Origin: Iris pallida
Taxonomy: Eukaryota > Streptophyta > Magnoliopsida > Asparagales > Iridaceae
DNA: 64,000 bases
Direction: 5' to 3'
NCBI GenBank assembly: GCA_029216955.1
Contig: JANAVB010006998.1
Coordinates: forward strand, 860,764 to 924,763
Shown: positions 46,094 through 59,108 of the stretch, piece by piece
Position numbering within the stretch: position 1 is the first letter of the stretch
Layout: each line of letters begins with the position of its first letter
Program-made: the position numbers and the translations under genes
Notes under the pieces: generated by a model
The model's database searches: none
Told to the model about the DNA's origin: nothing
Seen by the model: the letters and a program-made list of their open reading frames with translations, nothing else

Positions 46094-47453
46094 TCATTCG
46101 TCGGAGTCACGAATCCGATCCAAGTAATATTGATTGGGGTTGCAAGATGCATTGCATCTCGGACGCTTTCCACCACCAGTACTTCGGTATGTCATATAGA
46201 CTGAAGCGTACAAAAATTCATCTTCACTCACTATCTCAGGTTCATGAGTCTGAACGTAGTTCAAACGGTTGAAGACAGACCGCTTAGTTGACTGGCAACA
46301 ACATTTGATGACTACTTCGTGGTGATGATTATAATGGTGTTCTTGTTGTGGAACTACAGATGGAAAAGACGGCCTTACGATCATCCGTTTTTGTACAAGA
46401 AGTTCACGGAGATCGGTTACAATGACAGGATAAGGAGGAGTAGGAGGTATATATTCTTTGATAATATTGGGAACATGATTTCGGTTCTTGAGATCCCCTG
46501 TACCCTGAATGTACAAGGAGGTGCTGATCTGATTGGCATAGGTAAGAGAATTCTTGACTTCAGAAGTCTTCTTCTGGCGCAAGTTGGCTACTGGCGCTGA
46601 CTGCAGTTTACGCGCATTATGACTTGCTAAAGTTGATCCTAACTGGCGCTTATTGAGATAGGTGCGCAAGTCAGATAGGTGTGCAAGTCAGATAGGTGCG
46701 CCACCTATGTGTCTGTTTGAAACACCATCAACTTTCCTTGTTTGGATCTCGAGATGCACAGGTTTGGCAGATCTTGACTTGAATTCGTAGGAGTAGGCAG
46801 AATGCCTTTTTGCTCTGTACACCCCATTCATGTGTACTTAAAGTGGCGCAACTGGGTAGCATAAAGTTCATTTTGAACAGAACTTACTATCTTGTCAGAG
46901 ATTTGATTGTCTTTGTCAAGATGAGTAGAGTTTCTGCCCAAAAGAGCTTTAGGAATGATTGGAGCAAGGGTGCAATCAGGAGTGTTTTCTTTTGTTCTGA
47001 GCTAGGGCAGTAGTAGGTGTATTCCCAACGAAATTTAGACTTGGGAAAGAAGAGGGAGTAGCTAAAAAAGTTTCTCCTTGTTTTGTGCCTGGGCAGGAAT
47101 AGGCGCAGCTTGCACAGAACGAGGAAAGGCCAAAGGGCACTTTCCATTATTCTGCCTAGTAGCCTCACTAGATAGGTTCTTCTCCGAGTTCAGAACTGGA
47201 GAAGAAGAGGGATTAGCTAAAAAGCATTTCCTCTTATTTTACGCCATAGAGACAGTAGGCGCAGCCTGTGCAGAAGCAGTGATTGGTGCTGTTGAGGACT
47301 TGGGAGTCCATACGGCACGTGCCTTATTCTTGGTAGCCACAGTGGTGCACCTAGCACCCCCAGCACTGATCAGGGCTTCGTAGGATGGTTGGTCAACTTG
47401 CTCGACCAAGGTCTTCTGCGTTTTGTCGGTCGACGCGGTATCACATTGAGTGT
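46094..47453 (-). pseudogene. G1 extra ORF upstream of gag
   Basis: From the primer site, 47453 down to about 46990 can be read with two stops. Blocks such as TLVEQVDQPSYEAL match G2 near 59090-59150. The frame at 46094-46669 includes KRSVFNRL, a block also seen in G2 (YRRSVFTRL near 60140), and a Pro-rich region. No known domain. An extra ORF before gag is a described trait of Ogre-type elements. It is broken in this copy. Confidence 0.65.
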
Positions 47454-47478
47454 CACTTTCTCGTCGGAGGAAAAAGTC

Positions 47479-47497
47479 GTCCCCAGCAGAGTCAACA
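47479..47497 (-). promoter_or_regulatory. G1 primer binding site, tRNA-Arg-like
   Basis: The minus strand reads TGTTGACTCTGCTGGGGAC just inside the right LTR. G2 has TGGCGACTCTGCTAGGGAC at the same place. The pattern fits the 3' end of a plant tRNA-Arg, from memory of tRNA sequences and not checked. Confidence 0.7.
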
Positions 47498-47500
47498 TTT

Positions 47501-47701
47501 TGTTTGAAAAAACAAAAGTTTGATTTACAAACTGAGAAGAAGAAAAGTACAATGAGTACACTTGAATTCTGGGAAAGTACAATTGTAGGAATCTGATCAG
47601 AAGACGGTTACTTTATCCCTTAGACGATGTGATATTGAAGACACAAGCCTCTGGAGAATGTAGCAGCACTTTGTCAGTAGATTATGATCATTAGTGATAC
47701 G
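47501..47701 (-). repeat. G1 5' LTR, first piece (R/U5 side)
   Basis: Matches 23360-23560 of the other LTR. It is cut at 47701 by the LARD-type insertion. Confidence 0.92.
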
Positions 47702-49686
47702 TGTCACGACCCGCACCCACTGTGAGGGCACGAGACGTAACAACGCCCAGCCTACGCCGCAGTGTTGGCAGTAGAACGCTGTCTTAGGTCAACATCTAAC
47801 AATATAAAGGTACCTGTATAGTATATACTCTCCGAATGGAGGTGACATAACAAATACAGTCTCAATCACAACTAAGGTAGAACATGATAAGATAGATAGA
47901 TAAATATCCAAAAATGAAACACAGAGATACAATCCAGAAGTCTAAGTGTCTAAATCAAAATACATATCCCAAATAACATCTCAGAATCTCAATACAGTAA
48001 TCCAGGAAAGATAATAAAGACATCCTAATCTAGGGGAGTGTCATCAACTGCTAGTGGGTCCAAGTCACAAGTGTCTAAAACTGCACCATAGGGGGTAGAC
48101 ACAAGAGCCTCATCATTCACTGTAAAAATTTTAACAGGTCCAGTCAGGACGGGAGCGAGTACAGTACATCTCAACAAAATCATAACAGGTTAGGAAATAT
48201 AAACATGCTAGAGAGTAAGATACAGGAAACTGAAGAAATAACATGATAAAAAGAGAGAGACTGTAAGTAAATAGCTACAGTATATAGAGAACTAACAGTG
48301 CTAGTGATTCAGAGCACAAGATGGTTATGTAAACGGCACAATGTTGTACACGAGTAATCTACAGAGGTTTGTACACGAGTATTCTACTGGATTGAATACA
48401 TAACCACTTCTACTCTCCCGCCCCAATCAATACACAAGGATCTAGCTAAGTTATGTTATTGTACACGAAGGTCATGTGAATACATGATTATACACGATTC
48501 ACACGTTTCGTTCACGAATGTCACAAATACAAGGAGTACACGATGTTCACGATAAAGTACACGAATACCCGATGTATCCGCTAAGGGGATAACATCGCAC
48601 AACAAGATCCATATAGTACTAATCCGTGTTTCCAACGTGTCAGCATCATGTAAAGTAATCTAAAGCAGGAAAATACTCCTAATGCAGGATATGAAATGAT
48701 CAGAGAATTTACTCGCCTGATAACCTGAACAGCTGATAGGTATAGAGGTCCAAACTGAAGTCACAGTGTCCTATTTAGAGCAACACAGGTCAAGATGTAT
48801 ACGAGAGATGATAAATGAAATGTACAATGCATCTCCAAGTTGTCTAGGTCAAACTAGACTAAAGTCAACACTTGGTCAACTCTAGTCAACCACACTAGTC
48901 GAATTAGGTCAACTAGGTTAAGTCCTAGCCCAACAAGTCTAACAAGTCTCACTAGGCCTAACCAAGCCTAGGCTAGCACTGACACAATCACAAGACAATG
49001 TGAACCACAACAATGCATAATATAAAATAGATAATATATATAAATACATACCTTCATACATACATGCATATCTACATTACATACATATTTATTTATATAA
49101 AGCATATGTTACATCATGCATATTTACATAGTTACATAGATATATACATTCATGCACATTTACATACATACTTTTATACATTATATATGTTAACATTCAT
49201 TATAATGCATTATATTTTACTTATACCTTTGATTGATTGATTCATTCATATATGACATTCATTCATGAATATTACATACTTACATGTATCTATACATTGT
49301 ATATAACATGTAAAAATAGAAGAGGAAAATAGGGGGAACGACTGAAATGGAAAGGAAAGGGAAGGAAAATGTAAGAAAAAAGGAAAACAGTGGACATATA
49401 CATGCTTGCATCATATATTCTACATTACCATACATGCTATCATTATATATTGTATTACAATATTTATACATTATGCATTCATATCTTTCATTACATATAT
49501 ACCTTGCATTCATATCTAGCATTTATTATATACTTTCATGCATACATTATATATCATTCTTTCATTCATGAATTTATGCATTGCTTACATACATTATATT
49601 AATTGCATTCCTACATGCTTGCATTCAACCATATATATACATTAATGTAAAGAGAATATATATCATATATATATATATATTTTTAT

Positions 49687-49728
<42 letters not shown>

Positions 49729-51494
49729 CATTCATCTAACATATCATGCCTTACATACTCTATATTCATTTAATATCCATACTACATAGGCTCATAGGTT
49801 ACACAAAATGCATATATCGTATAGTCACTCTTCTACTTAAAACCAATACTGTATCAATTGGGCATTCACTAAATTCTAGGATTAAAGTATGTCATAGTCC
49901 TTTGTGTTAGCTTTTCGAAACTTTAAACGGATCGAATTTTTGTGTCCGGAAGCTCCCGGAATCACAAAAATACCGAAACGTGTTCGTCTTTCGTACAGCT
50001 GACACTCAAATAATTCTACAGAAAGTTACAAAAAGAATTTGAATTATTAAAATATATATTTGGAAATCTAACTTCGATACGGTTCTTTTAAAATAAATGG
50101 AAGATAAATCGGAGTTCTAAGCTAAAAGTTATGACATTTCTAAGTTGCTTTAGTTAATAAAAACGTGGATGAATATTATGACGAATTTGAGTTGTTTTGG
50201 ACTAAACAACACATATAGGCCAAGATACTTGGATATAAACATAGGTATCCAAATGAAACTCATTCTAACCATCCTAACTAAGATCAGTCCACTCTCTAAC
50301 CATTATAAAACTGAATTTAAATATCTATTTAAACTATTATCATACAAACATACACATGGGGTGTCCTAATTTGGGATCTATCAAGTAGGACACAAGACAC
50401 ATATCTAAAATCCTCAAGAGAGCTCTAAATGGCTTCAAATTTGAATCTAAATGGGACACATGCATGAGGATGGATCCTACGGATTCAAAACTAATTTATA
50501 TGCAAAGGAAATCGATTTGGAGGATGGGATTTACCTATTGGGAGTGGAATCCCAATGAAATCCTTTAGGACACAACTCCGATACGAAGATCCCTCAAAGT
50601 GGACACTCCTCCTTGCACTCCTCTTCCAATCCTTGGTAGCATCCTTCCCTTGGAGAATGGGAATGATTGAGGGAAGGTTTGGTGAAGGAATGATTTGATT
50701 TGGAGATCAAATCAATGGGAAGGCTCTCTAAAATTGGGGAAGAACAAAAGGAAAATAAAAGAGGCAAGATTGTAATGAATGAAATGAATCATTCTCTCCT
50801 AAAGGTGGCTGCCATAAAGAGTCCATTAGAGCTAATGGGAAATGTCCTTATTGCCCCTCTCTAGTCTCATATGGTTAAGTCTAGACTAGGTTCAAGTTTG
50901 GGGTCAAAATGATCTAGTTTTGAGTCTCTAACTTAACCATTCTAACATGATAAAAATTAGTTTAATTAACTAAATTAATGTTGGGTCTTGTGAGCCATGC
51001 TTAACTTAATATTGGGTACCATCTAGAGTTCAAGCTACCCGGGTCACAATACAAGTCGAAACGAGACGAAACTCAAACCCGACTAAACAAATCCAATAAA
51101 AACAATATTAAAAATATAAAATTTTCCCAAAATATTAAAATATGAAAAATGACCAAAATCATAATACATCAATTTAATTATTATTAAAATAATCTAAAAT
51201 TCACCAATTAATAAAAATCCTAAATAATTCAAAAGTCACAAAATGACCAAAATACCCTTAGCCTAAAAAGTTGTAAATAGTCATTCTAATCACATGGTTA
51301 GGTCCCCATGGTCATGGTTAGTCTCTAGGCTCACAGTTCTAGAGTTCACCAGCTAACACATCAAAATTATAATTCACCAATTTTAAATAGTATTAAATTA
51401 ATTAAAAATTCCCATAAATCATAAATCCTATTATTAAATAATAAACTTTTACAAAAGTTCAAAATTACCCTCATTTGGAAAACTGGGTGTTACA
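47702..51494 (-). repeat. LARD-type element 3' LTR (left)
   Basis: Highly similar to 54396-58156. It has a longer (TA)n run at 49656-49724 than its partner (near 56365-56385). Small ORFs such as 50169-50369 recur in both LTRs only because the LTRs are duplicates. Confidence 0.93.
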
Positions 51495-51515
51495 ATCCTA
51501 CCCCCTTAGAAAAAT
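51495..51515 (-). promoter_or_regulatory. LARD-type element polypurine tract
   Basis: The minus strand reads CTAAGGGGGTAGGAT directly before the left LTR. It is preceded by a TTTCGAGGACGAAA block (51518-51531), the usual end of plant chromovirus internal regions. Confidence 0.85.
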
Positions 51516-51901
51516 TTCGTCCTCGAAATTAAGATGGTCGTACTTTTTCTAGAGTCTCGTCCCCAACAATCATGGTCTCAGAACTTACCTAAATCATACA
51601 ATTTAAAAGAATGGCATACAAGGTCATGGCAAACGGTGGTAGTGTAAGTCTCATCTAGGTATACTAGTTACACTAGACCAAAACAATCATAGGGTATCAA
51701 AACTTACAAGCAATCAACTGGAAAAGATACAGAAATAACAAATCATCAAAACTGTAAGGCAGTCTACCATCCTATATAAAAGCTGGTACTTATCAGAAAA
51801 TAAAATAAGATAACTACCAATTATCTATAAAGGGGTACTATTCAAAGAAAAATCAAAATCAAAAGTTAAAGAATGAAAGTCAATTGCATTGAAATCCAAT
51901 C

Positions 51902-51905
<4 letters not shown>

Positions 51906-51982
<77 letters not shown>
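51906..51982. repeat. (TA)n followed by (GA)n
   Basis: About 29 TA units, then nine GA units. Confidence 0.9.
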
Positions 51983-52302
51983 CGTTAGAGAGGGAAAAGC
52001 TAGCATTATATAAAGGTTACGTGGTTAGTATGTGTATGGGTGTATGTGGACATGTTCATAGGGTTAGATAGTAGACGTGTGTGTGTGTGTGTGAAATATA
52101 CATGAACGTGTATAGGAGGATTTGGGTTTCAAAACAATAGCTATTAAGTTACACTACCCATGGCATATTGGTTAAACAATCTACAATGCACAACCTATTT
52201 ACTCATAACATGCATGGCTAACCATATATATACATATATCTATATGTATAGAGAGGTAGAGATTTAGTTATGTATCTATATACATTATAACATGTATGCA
52301 TA

Positions 52303-52304
<2 letters not shown>

Positions 52305-52352
<48 letters not shown>

Positions 52353-52353
52353 T

Positions 52354-52402
<49 letters not shown>
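52305..52402. repeat. (TA)n tract with short breaks
   Basis: TA runs interrupted by AAA and AAT near 52345 and 52364. Confidence 0.9.
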
Positions 52403-52405
<3 letters not shown>

Positions 52406-54329
52406 CATAACATAGAGATGAAGGGTTAGGTTTATATGGCAGTGTATACTAAGTTAGGGTGTGTGTGTCCTTGTACAGGGTTATAGCTTAGTATTGAAAG
52501 GTTAAATCCAGTTTTAGTTCAGCATTTACATACAAGAATCTGAAATAAGCTAATATTTAAACCAGTGTAATATTAACATAATGCAGTTTCAGATTTTTAG
52601 GGATTTGAAACATCACAACCAACTCAATGCTCCCAACACGTCCTAACATGATGGAGATAAAACCCTAACATATTATCCCTACATACGACAATGTATACAG
52701 CTCTAAATATTACATATTAAATCTGGAATTGAACTAAACATCTGCAATCAATAAAAAAAATATTAACATGTATTCAGTTTTAGGATTTTGGAGAATTTTG
52801 AACATCAAACCAACCCAATGTTTATCACAACCTAACATGTAAAAATATGAAACCTAATATTATATCCCTACATACAACAATGTATATACCTCAAAATATT
52901 ACATTTAAAAACAGCAATTTGAACTAATATTTAAAATCCAGTATTAAGGGTTAATATGCACACAGTCTCAGATTTGACAAGTTCAAACACAAAACTCAAC
53001 CAATTTCTTTAAGAATTGAAACCTTGTGTATAAGATACATGTGCAGTGATGTAAACAAAATTAGTAACATAAAATTTATATTTAAATTATGAATTTAAAC
53101 TGGAAAAGCAGAAAACCAGTCTCTGATACTGTACTGTATCAAAATATTGGAGTTTTGAGAATTTAAACATCAACAACATATTAATATGCATTTAGATGGG
53201 TTGATAATCAAAGTGTAGCATGCATACGTGTCAGACAAAGTGTCTGTGTCCACTATATATAATCTCATGTCCCAATATAAAAATCAAATTCTATATCAAG
53301 ACCAACATTTAGATTCCTACCAAGATTGCAAAGCAGGTGATTGATGTAATCAAGACAATTTTTTTATTATTATTATTATTATTTAATACAAGAATAATAG
53401 CAAGAAGGAAATAATGATAAAATATGTTCTGCTTATTTGTTTAAAAGAAGGAACCATTTTAAAACCAGAGCTATAATATCAAATCCAAGATAAGGTCTAG
53501 CAAAATCATCGATTCATTATTTTAAGAAGAGATTCATAGTAAGAAGTTATACAAAGGTTTATAATACAGCTAAAGCTACTCCTACTCCTAAGTTAAATAA
53601 TGAGAAACAAAACAAACAAAACAATTTTTTTTGAAAGACTGAACAAAAGTAGAGAAAACTTATTCAAGAGCATTTAAGGTACAATCTGATAATCATATGC
53701 GTCTATCCAAAATCATGGTGCTCCAAATCCTCGTCATACTAGTAAGTAAGTCTACGATAATCACAGAGTCCTCGACTTAGGCACATACCTCTAGAATCGT
53801 GGTATTTAACATTTTTGCGATGCCGCTAGCTTGGCTGCGAAAATCTTAAATTCCTACACCCGAGAAATATATCCAAAATCAGACTATATGTCCTCACCAT
53901 GCTGGCTAATGTGACTATAGAAGACTAGATTCCAAAACTTAGATGACCTAGCCCATATAATTTTATCTTGACAAAAATTAAATTAAATCAACAATGAATA
54001 CCCAAAAATCAAATTTATCAACGAAAATCAAGATTCAAAAATGAACAAAAATCCTTCAAATCATATAAATACAAACTCGGATGCCACAGCTAACATCAAG
54101 ATTCAAAGTTCAACAATCATCCATCAAAATCAATAAATACAAACTCAAATTCAACAATAATCCATCAAAATCAAATTCAACAACAGAAAGTAAAGATAAA
54201 TCAAATCAAGGGAAAAGAGTTTTCAAATCGAAGTTAAAATAAGATTTTCAAGGGTCGTCCCAGGAATCTCTCAAGGGATCCTAACTGTGATTGAGTACCT
54301 TCAAAATATATCCTAATCCTGCTGCAGGC

Positions 54330-54361
54330 TGTAGTGGTACTCTAGTTCGAATACCACTACA
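54330..54361 (-). promoter_or_regulatory. Leader hairpin beside the LARD 5' LTR
   Basis: TGTAGTGGTA and TACCACTACA form a perfect 10-bp stem around a 12-base loop that contains AGTTCGAA. On the minus strand it lies about 35-65 nt downstream of the 5' LTR, where retroelement RNAs carry packaging and dimerisation signals. Confidence 0.65.
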
Positions 54362-54395
54362 CAAACTCGACCTGCATGGGCCACCACTAAAAATG

Positions 54396-57300
54396 TGTCA
54401 CGACCTGCACCCACTGTGAGGGCACGAGACGTAACAACGCCCAGCCTATGCCGCAGTGTCGGCGGTAGAACGCTGTCCTAGGTCAACATCTAACAATATA
54501 AAGGTACATGTACAGTATATACTCTCCGAATGGAGGTGAAATAACAAATACAGTCTCAATCACAACTAAGGTAGAACAGGATAAGATAGATAGATAAATA
54601 TCGAGAAATAAAACACAGAGATACAATCCAGAAGTCTAAGTGTCTAAATAAAAATACATATCCCAAATAACATCTCAGAATCTCAATACAGTAATCCAGG
54701 AAAGATAATAAAGACATCCTAATCTAGGGGAGTGTCATCAACTGCTAGTGGGTCCAAGTCACAAGTGTCTAAAACTGCACCATAGGGGGTAGACACCAGA
54801 GCCTCATCATTCACTGTAAAATTTTTAATAGGTCCAGTCAGGACGGGAGCGAGTACAGTACATCTCAACAAAATCATAACAGGTTAGGAAATATAAACAT
54901 GCTAGAGAGTAAGATACAGAAAACTGAAGAAATAACATGATAAAAAGAGAGAGACTATAAGTAAATAGCTACAGTATATAGAGAACTAACAGTGCTAGTG
55001 ATTCAGAGCACAAGATGGTTATGTAAACGGCACGATGTTGTACACGAGTAATCTACAGAGGTTTGTACACGAGTAATCTACTGGATTGAATACATAACCA
55101 CTTCTACTTCCCCGTCCCAATCAATACACAAGGATCTAGCTAAGTTATGTTATTGTACACAAAGGTCATGTGAATACATGATTATACATGATTCACACGT
55201 TTCGTACACGAATGTCACAAATACAAGGAGTACACGATGTTCACTATAAAGTACACGAACACGAATACCCGATGTATCCGCTAAGGGGATAACATCGCAC
55301 AACAAGATCCATATAGTACTAATCCGTGTTTCCAACGTGTCAGCATCATGAAAAGTAATCTAAAGCAGGAAAATACTCCTAATACAGGATATGAAATGAT
55401 CAGAGAATGTACTCGCCTGATAACCTGAACAACTGATAGGTATAGAGGTCCAAACTGAAGCTACAGAGTCCTATTTAGAGCAACACAGGTCAAGATGAAT
55501 ACGAGAGATGATAAATGAAATGTACAATACATCTCCATGCTGTCTAGGTCAAACTAGACTAAAGTCAACACTTGGTCAACTCTAGTCAACCACACTAGTC
55601 AAATTAGGTCAACTAGGTTAAGTCCTAGTCCAACAAGTCTAACAAGTCTCACTAGGCCAAACCAAGCCTAGGCTAGCACTCACACAATCACAAGACAATG
55701 TGAACCACAACAATGCATAATATAAAATAGATAATATATATAAATATATACCTTCATACATACATGCATATCCACATTACATACATATTTATTTATATAA
55801 AGTATATGTTACATCATGCATATTTACATAGTTACATAGATATATACATTCATGCACATTTACATACATACTTTTATACATTATATATGTTAACATTCAT
55901 TACAATTCGTTATATTTTACTTATACCTTTGATTGATTCATTCATTCATATATGACATTCATTCATGCATATTACATACTTACATGCATCTATACATTAT
56001 ATACATTGTATATAACATGTAAAAATAGAAGAGAAAAAAATGGGGAAAAACTGAAATGGAAAGGAAAAGGGAAGGAAAATATAAGGAAAAGGGAAAACAG
56101 TGGACTTATACATGCTTGCATCATATATTCTACATTACCATACATGCTATTATTATATATTGCATTACAATATTTACACATTATGCATTCATATCTATCA
56201 TTACATATATACCTTGCATTCATATCTAGCATTCATTATATACTTTCATGCATACATTGTATATCATTCTTTCATTCATGCATTTATACATTGCTTACAT
56301 ACATTACATTAATTGCATTCCTACATGCTTGCATTCAACCATATATATACATTAATGTAAAGAGAATATATATCATATATATATTATTTTATTCATCTAA
56401 CATATCATGCATTACATACTCCATATTCATTTAATATCCATACTACATAGGCTCATAGGTTACACAAAATGCATATATCGTATAGTCACTCTTCTACTTA
56501 AAACCAATACTGTACCAATTGGACATTCACTAAATTCTAGGATTAAAGTATGTCATAGTCCTTTGTGTTAGCTTTCAGAAACTTTAAACGGATTGCATTT
56601 TCGTGTCCGGAAGCTCCCGAAATCACAAAAATACCGAAACGCATTCGTCTTTCGTACAGTTGACACTCAAATAATTCTACAGAAAGTTACATAAAGAATT
56701 TGACTTATTAAAATATATATTTGGAAATCTAACTTCGATACGGTTCTTTTAAAAAAAATGGGAGATAAATCGGAGTTCTAAGATAAAAGTTATGACATTT
56801 TTAAGTTGCTTTAGTTAATAAAAACGTGGATGAATTTTATGACGAATTTGAGTTGTTTTGGACAAAACAACACATATAGGCCAAGATACTTGGATACAAA
56901 CATAGGTATCCAAATGAAACTCATTCTAACCATCCTAACTAAGATCAATCCACTCTCTAACCATTATAAAACTGAATTTAAATATCTATTTAAACTATTA
57001 TCATACATACATACACATGGGGTGTCCTAATTTGGGATCTATCAAGTAGGACACAAGACACATATCTAAAATCCTCAAAAGAGCTCTAAATGGCCTAAAA
57101 TTTGAATCTAAATGGGACACATACATGAGGATGGATCCTACGGATTCAAAACTAATTTATATGCAAAGAAAATCGATTTAGAGGATGGGTTTTACCTATT
57201 GGGAGTGGAATCCCAATGAAATCTTTTAGGACACGGCTCCGATACGAAGATCCCTCAAAGTGGACACTCCTCCTTGCACTCCTCTTCCAATCCTTGGTAG

Positions 57301-58156
57301 CACCCTTCCCTTGGAGAATGGGAATGATTGAGGGAAGGTTTGGTGAAGGAATAATTTGATTTGGAGATCAAATCAATGGGAAGGCTCTCTAAAATTGGGG
57401 AAGAACAAAAGAAAAATAAAAGAGGCAAGATTGTAATGAATGAAATGAATCATTCTCTCCTAAAGGTGGCTGCCATAAAGAGTCCATTAGGGCTAATGGG
57501 AAATGTCCTAATTGCCCCTCTCTAGTCTCATATGGTTAAGTCTAGACTAGGTTCAAGTTTGGGGTCAAAATGATCTAGTTTTGAGTCTCTAACTTAACCA
57601 TTATAACATGATAAAAATTAGTTTAATTAACTAACTTAATGTTGGGTCTTGTGAGCCATGCTTAACTTAATATTGGGTCCCATCTAGAGTTCAAGCTACC
57701 CGGGTCACATTACAAGTCGAAACGAGACGAAACTCAAACCCGACTAAACAAATCCAATAAAAACAATATTAAAAATATAAAATTTTTCCAAAATATTAAA
57801 ATATGAAAAATGACCAAAATCATAATACATCAATTTAATTATTATTAAAAATAATCTAAAATTCACCAATTAATCGAAATCCTAAATAATTCAAAAGTCA
57901 CAAAATGACCAAAATACCCTTAGCCTAAAAAGTTGTAAATAGTCATTCTAATCACATGGTTAGGTCCCCATGATCATGGTTAGTCTCTAGGCTCACAATT
58001 CTAGAGTTCACCAGCTAACACATCAAAATTATAATTCACCAATTTTAAATAGTATTAAATTAATTAAAAATTCCCATAAATCATAAATCCTATTATTAAA
58101 TAATAAACTTTTACAAAAGTTCAAAATTATCCTCATTTGGAAAACTGGGTGTTACA
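54396..58156 (-). repeat. LARD-type element 5' LTR (right)
   Basis: Partner of 47702-51494. By eye the first 260 bases show about a dozen differences, mostly transitions, so the insertion is not very recent. Confidence 0.93.
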
Positions 58157-58754
58157 ATACTTTATAACTGATTTGAAACTCTATTTATAGAGTTCTGAAA
58201 TAACTGTTTCTAAGTTGCGTGCACTGTGTATCGCGCGCCACCTATCCAGTTGCACGAATAGTTACTTGAACTTCTAGGGACGCGTGGCATCCTATGAGTG
58301 AGATGCGCATGGTCATGGGCAGCGTAGTAGACACGTTCCTTGAAATTAGCGGCATGCACGCCATATCATTCTACTTATGGATGGAAATTGGTTAAGTGGC
58401 GTCAGTTTGATAGGTTACGCTGGGCGCAACCTGATGACTAGCGCCCCTTACTGTTCAGTCTTCCGTAGCTACCTTGCGCCACTTGATGACTGGCGCAAGA
58501 CAACTGTCTACATTTATTAAAAATTGATATAGCTTCTCGAGTGCCACGCTTCCCGGGATTCGAAGAGATATTCTCCGACTGTCGAGTTGTCAGTAATCAT
58601 GACTTACGTTACAGTTTCTCGAGCAAGCTTGCCATGTGGGACTCGCGCACCCTGACTTTGGTGCAACCTGAGTATCGCACAACTTAGTGACCAGACGCAC
58701 ACTGACGCTGGCACCTTTTTAAGAGTGGCACCCATTTATTTTTGAACTCCTACA
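58157..58754 (-). repeat. G1 5' LTR, second piece (U3 with TATA box)
   Basis: Matches 23561-24154. The minus-strand TATA box CTATAAATAG lies at 58181-58190. The LARD insertion sits only about 25 bases downstream of it. Confidence 0.92.
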
Positions 58755-59019
58755 CTATGCTAAGAACTTTCAGAGAGAAAGAGAGAGCTTTCAGTAATAA
58801 AGTTCCACTTGCTACAAAGAGTTCATCGACGACCAAGCTTCAACAACTTCTGCATCAGATCATCAACGGAATAAAGAAGTCGAAGTAGACTTAATCTCCA
58901 TTACCCTAATTCCTATATTTTATTGTACTCGAAATGTCTGTTTAAGATTCTTGTTGTACTTCTTCTTTACAATAATACAAAAGATCCTACATTTTTCGGA
59001 TTCTTTTTGTGTTGAAACA
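58755..59019 (+). repeat. G2 5' LTR, right part
   Basis: The sequence resumes after the CTATG duplication and runs to GAAACA, just before the G2 primer site. It contains AATAAAG blocks at 58797 and 58871. Confidence 0.7.
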
Positions 59020-59023
59020 AAAA

Positions 59024-59042
59024 TGGCGACTCTGCTAGGGAC
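59024..59042 (+). promoter_or_regulatory. G2 primer binding site, tRNA-Arg-like
   Basis: TGGCGACTCTGCTAGGGAC follows the LTR end after four A residues. It is the same site as in G1, in better condition. Confidence 0.75.
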
Positions 59043-59108
59043 GACTTTCTCCACTGACGTGAAAGTGGTGGCACAATATGATGTGAACAAGCTAGGTTAG
59101 TTGAGCAA

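Larger units (their letters stand above)
51516..54329 (-). other. LARD-type element interior, non-coding
   Basis: 2.8 kb without gag, pol or any long ORF. It holds (TA)n tracts at 51906-51964 and 52305-52402, a (GA)n run at 51965-51982 and a GTGTGT run near 52078. Confidence 0.8.
47702..58156 (-). mobile_element. Non-coding two-LTR element of the LARD type, nested in the G1 5' LTR
   Basis: LTRs of 3793 bp (47702-51494) and 3761 bp (54396-58156) flank a 2901-bp interior with no gag or pol. Each LTR starts TGTCACGACC and ends GGGTGTTACA in plus orientation. Flanks ATACG and ATACT agree at four of five bases. The minus-strand purine tract next to the left LTR gives transcription right to left. 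It must move using enzymes from another, chromovirus-like element. Confidence 0.88.
23360..58754 (-). mobile_element. Ty3/gypsy retrotransposon G1 (Tat/Ogre-like) with three nested insertions
   Basis: Terminal repeats of about 795 bp start TGTTTG and end CTACA (23360-24154 and 47501-58754; the right one is split). The target duplication CTATG is exact at 23355-23359 and 58755-58759. Minus-strand domains run in order from the right: primer site, extra ORF, gag, protease, RT, RNase H, integrase. An antisense PMD gene and the purine tract follow. A tRNA-Arg-like primer site and an extra ORF before gag are features described for Ogre-type Tat elements. Stops and frameshifts occur throughout pol. 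Confidence 0.92.

Noticed and set aside
49280..49602. Ile/Tyr/His-rich ORFs in the LARD LTRs
   Set aside because: They come from ACATAC-type low-complexity sequence and recur at 55764-56434 only as the LTR duplicate.
54330..54361. tRNA-like T-arm because of the GTTCGAAT loop
   Set aside because: No anticodon arm, D arm or acceptor stem surrounds it. It is treated as a leader hairpin.
50169..57030. 66-residue ORF conserved twice (50169-50369 and 56830-57030)
   Set aside because: The two copies lie at the same place in the two LTRs of one element. The identity comes from LTR duplication, not selection on a protein.
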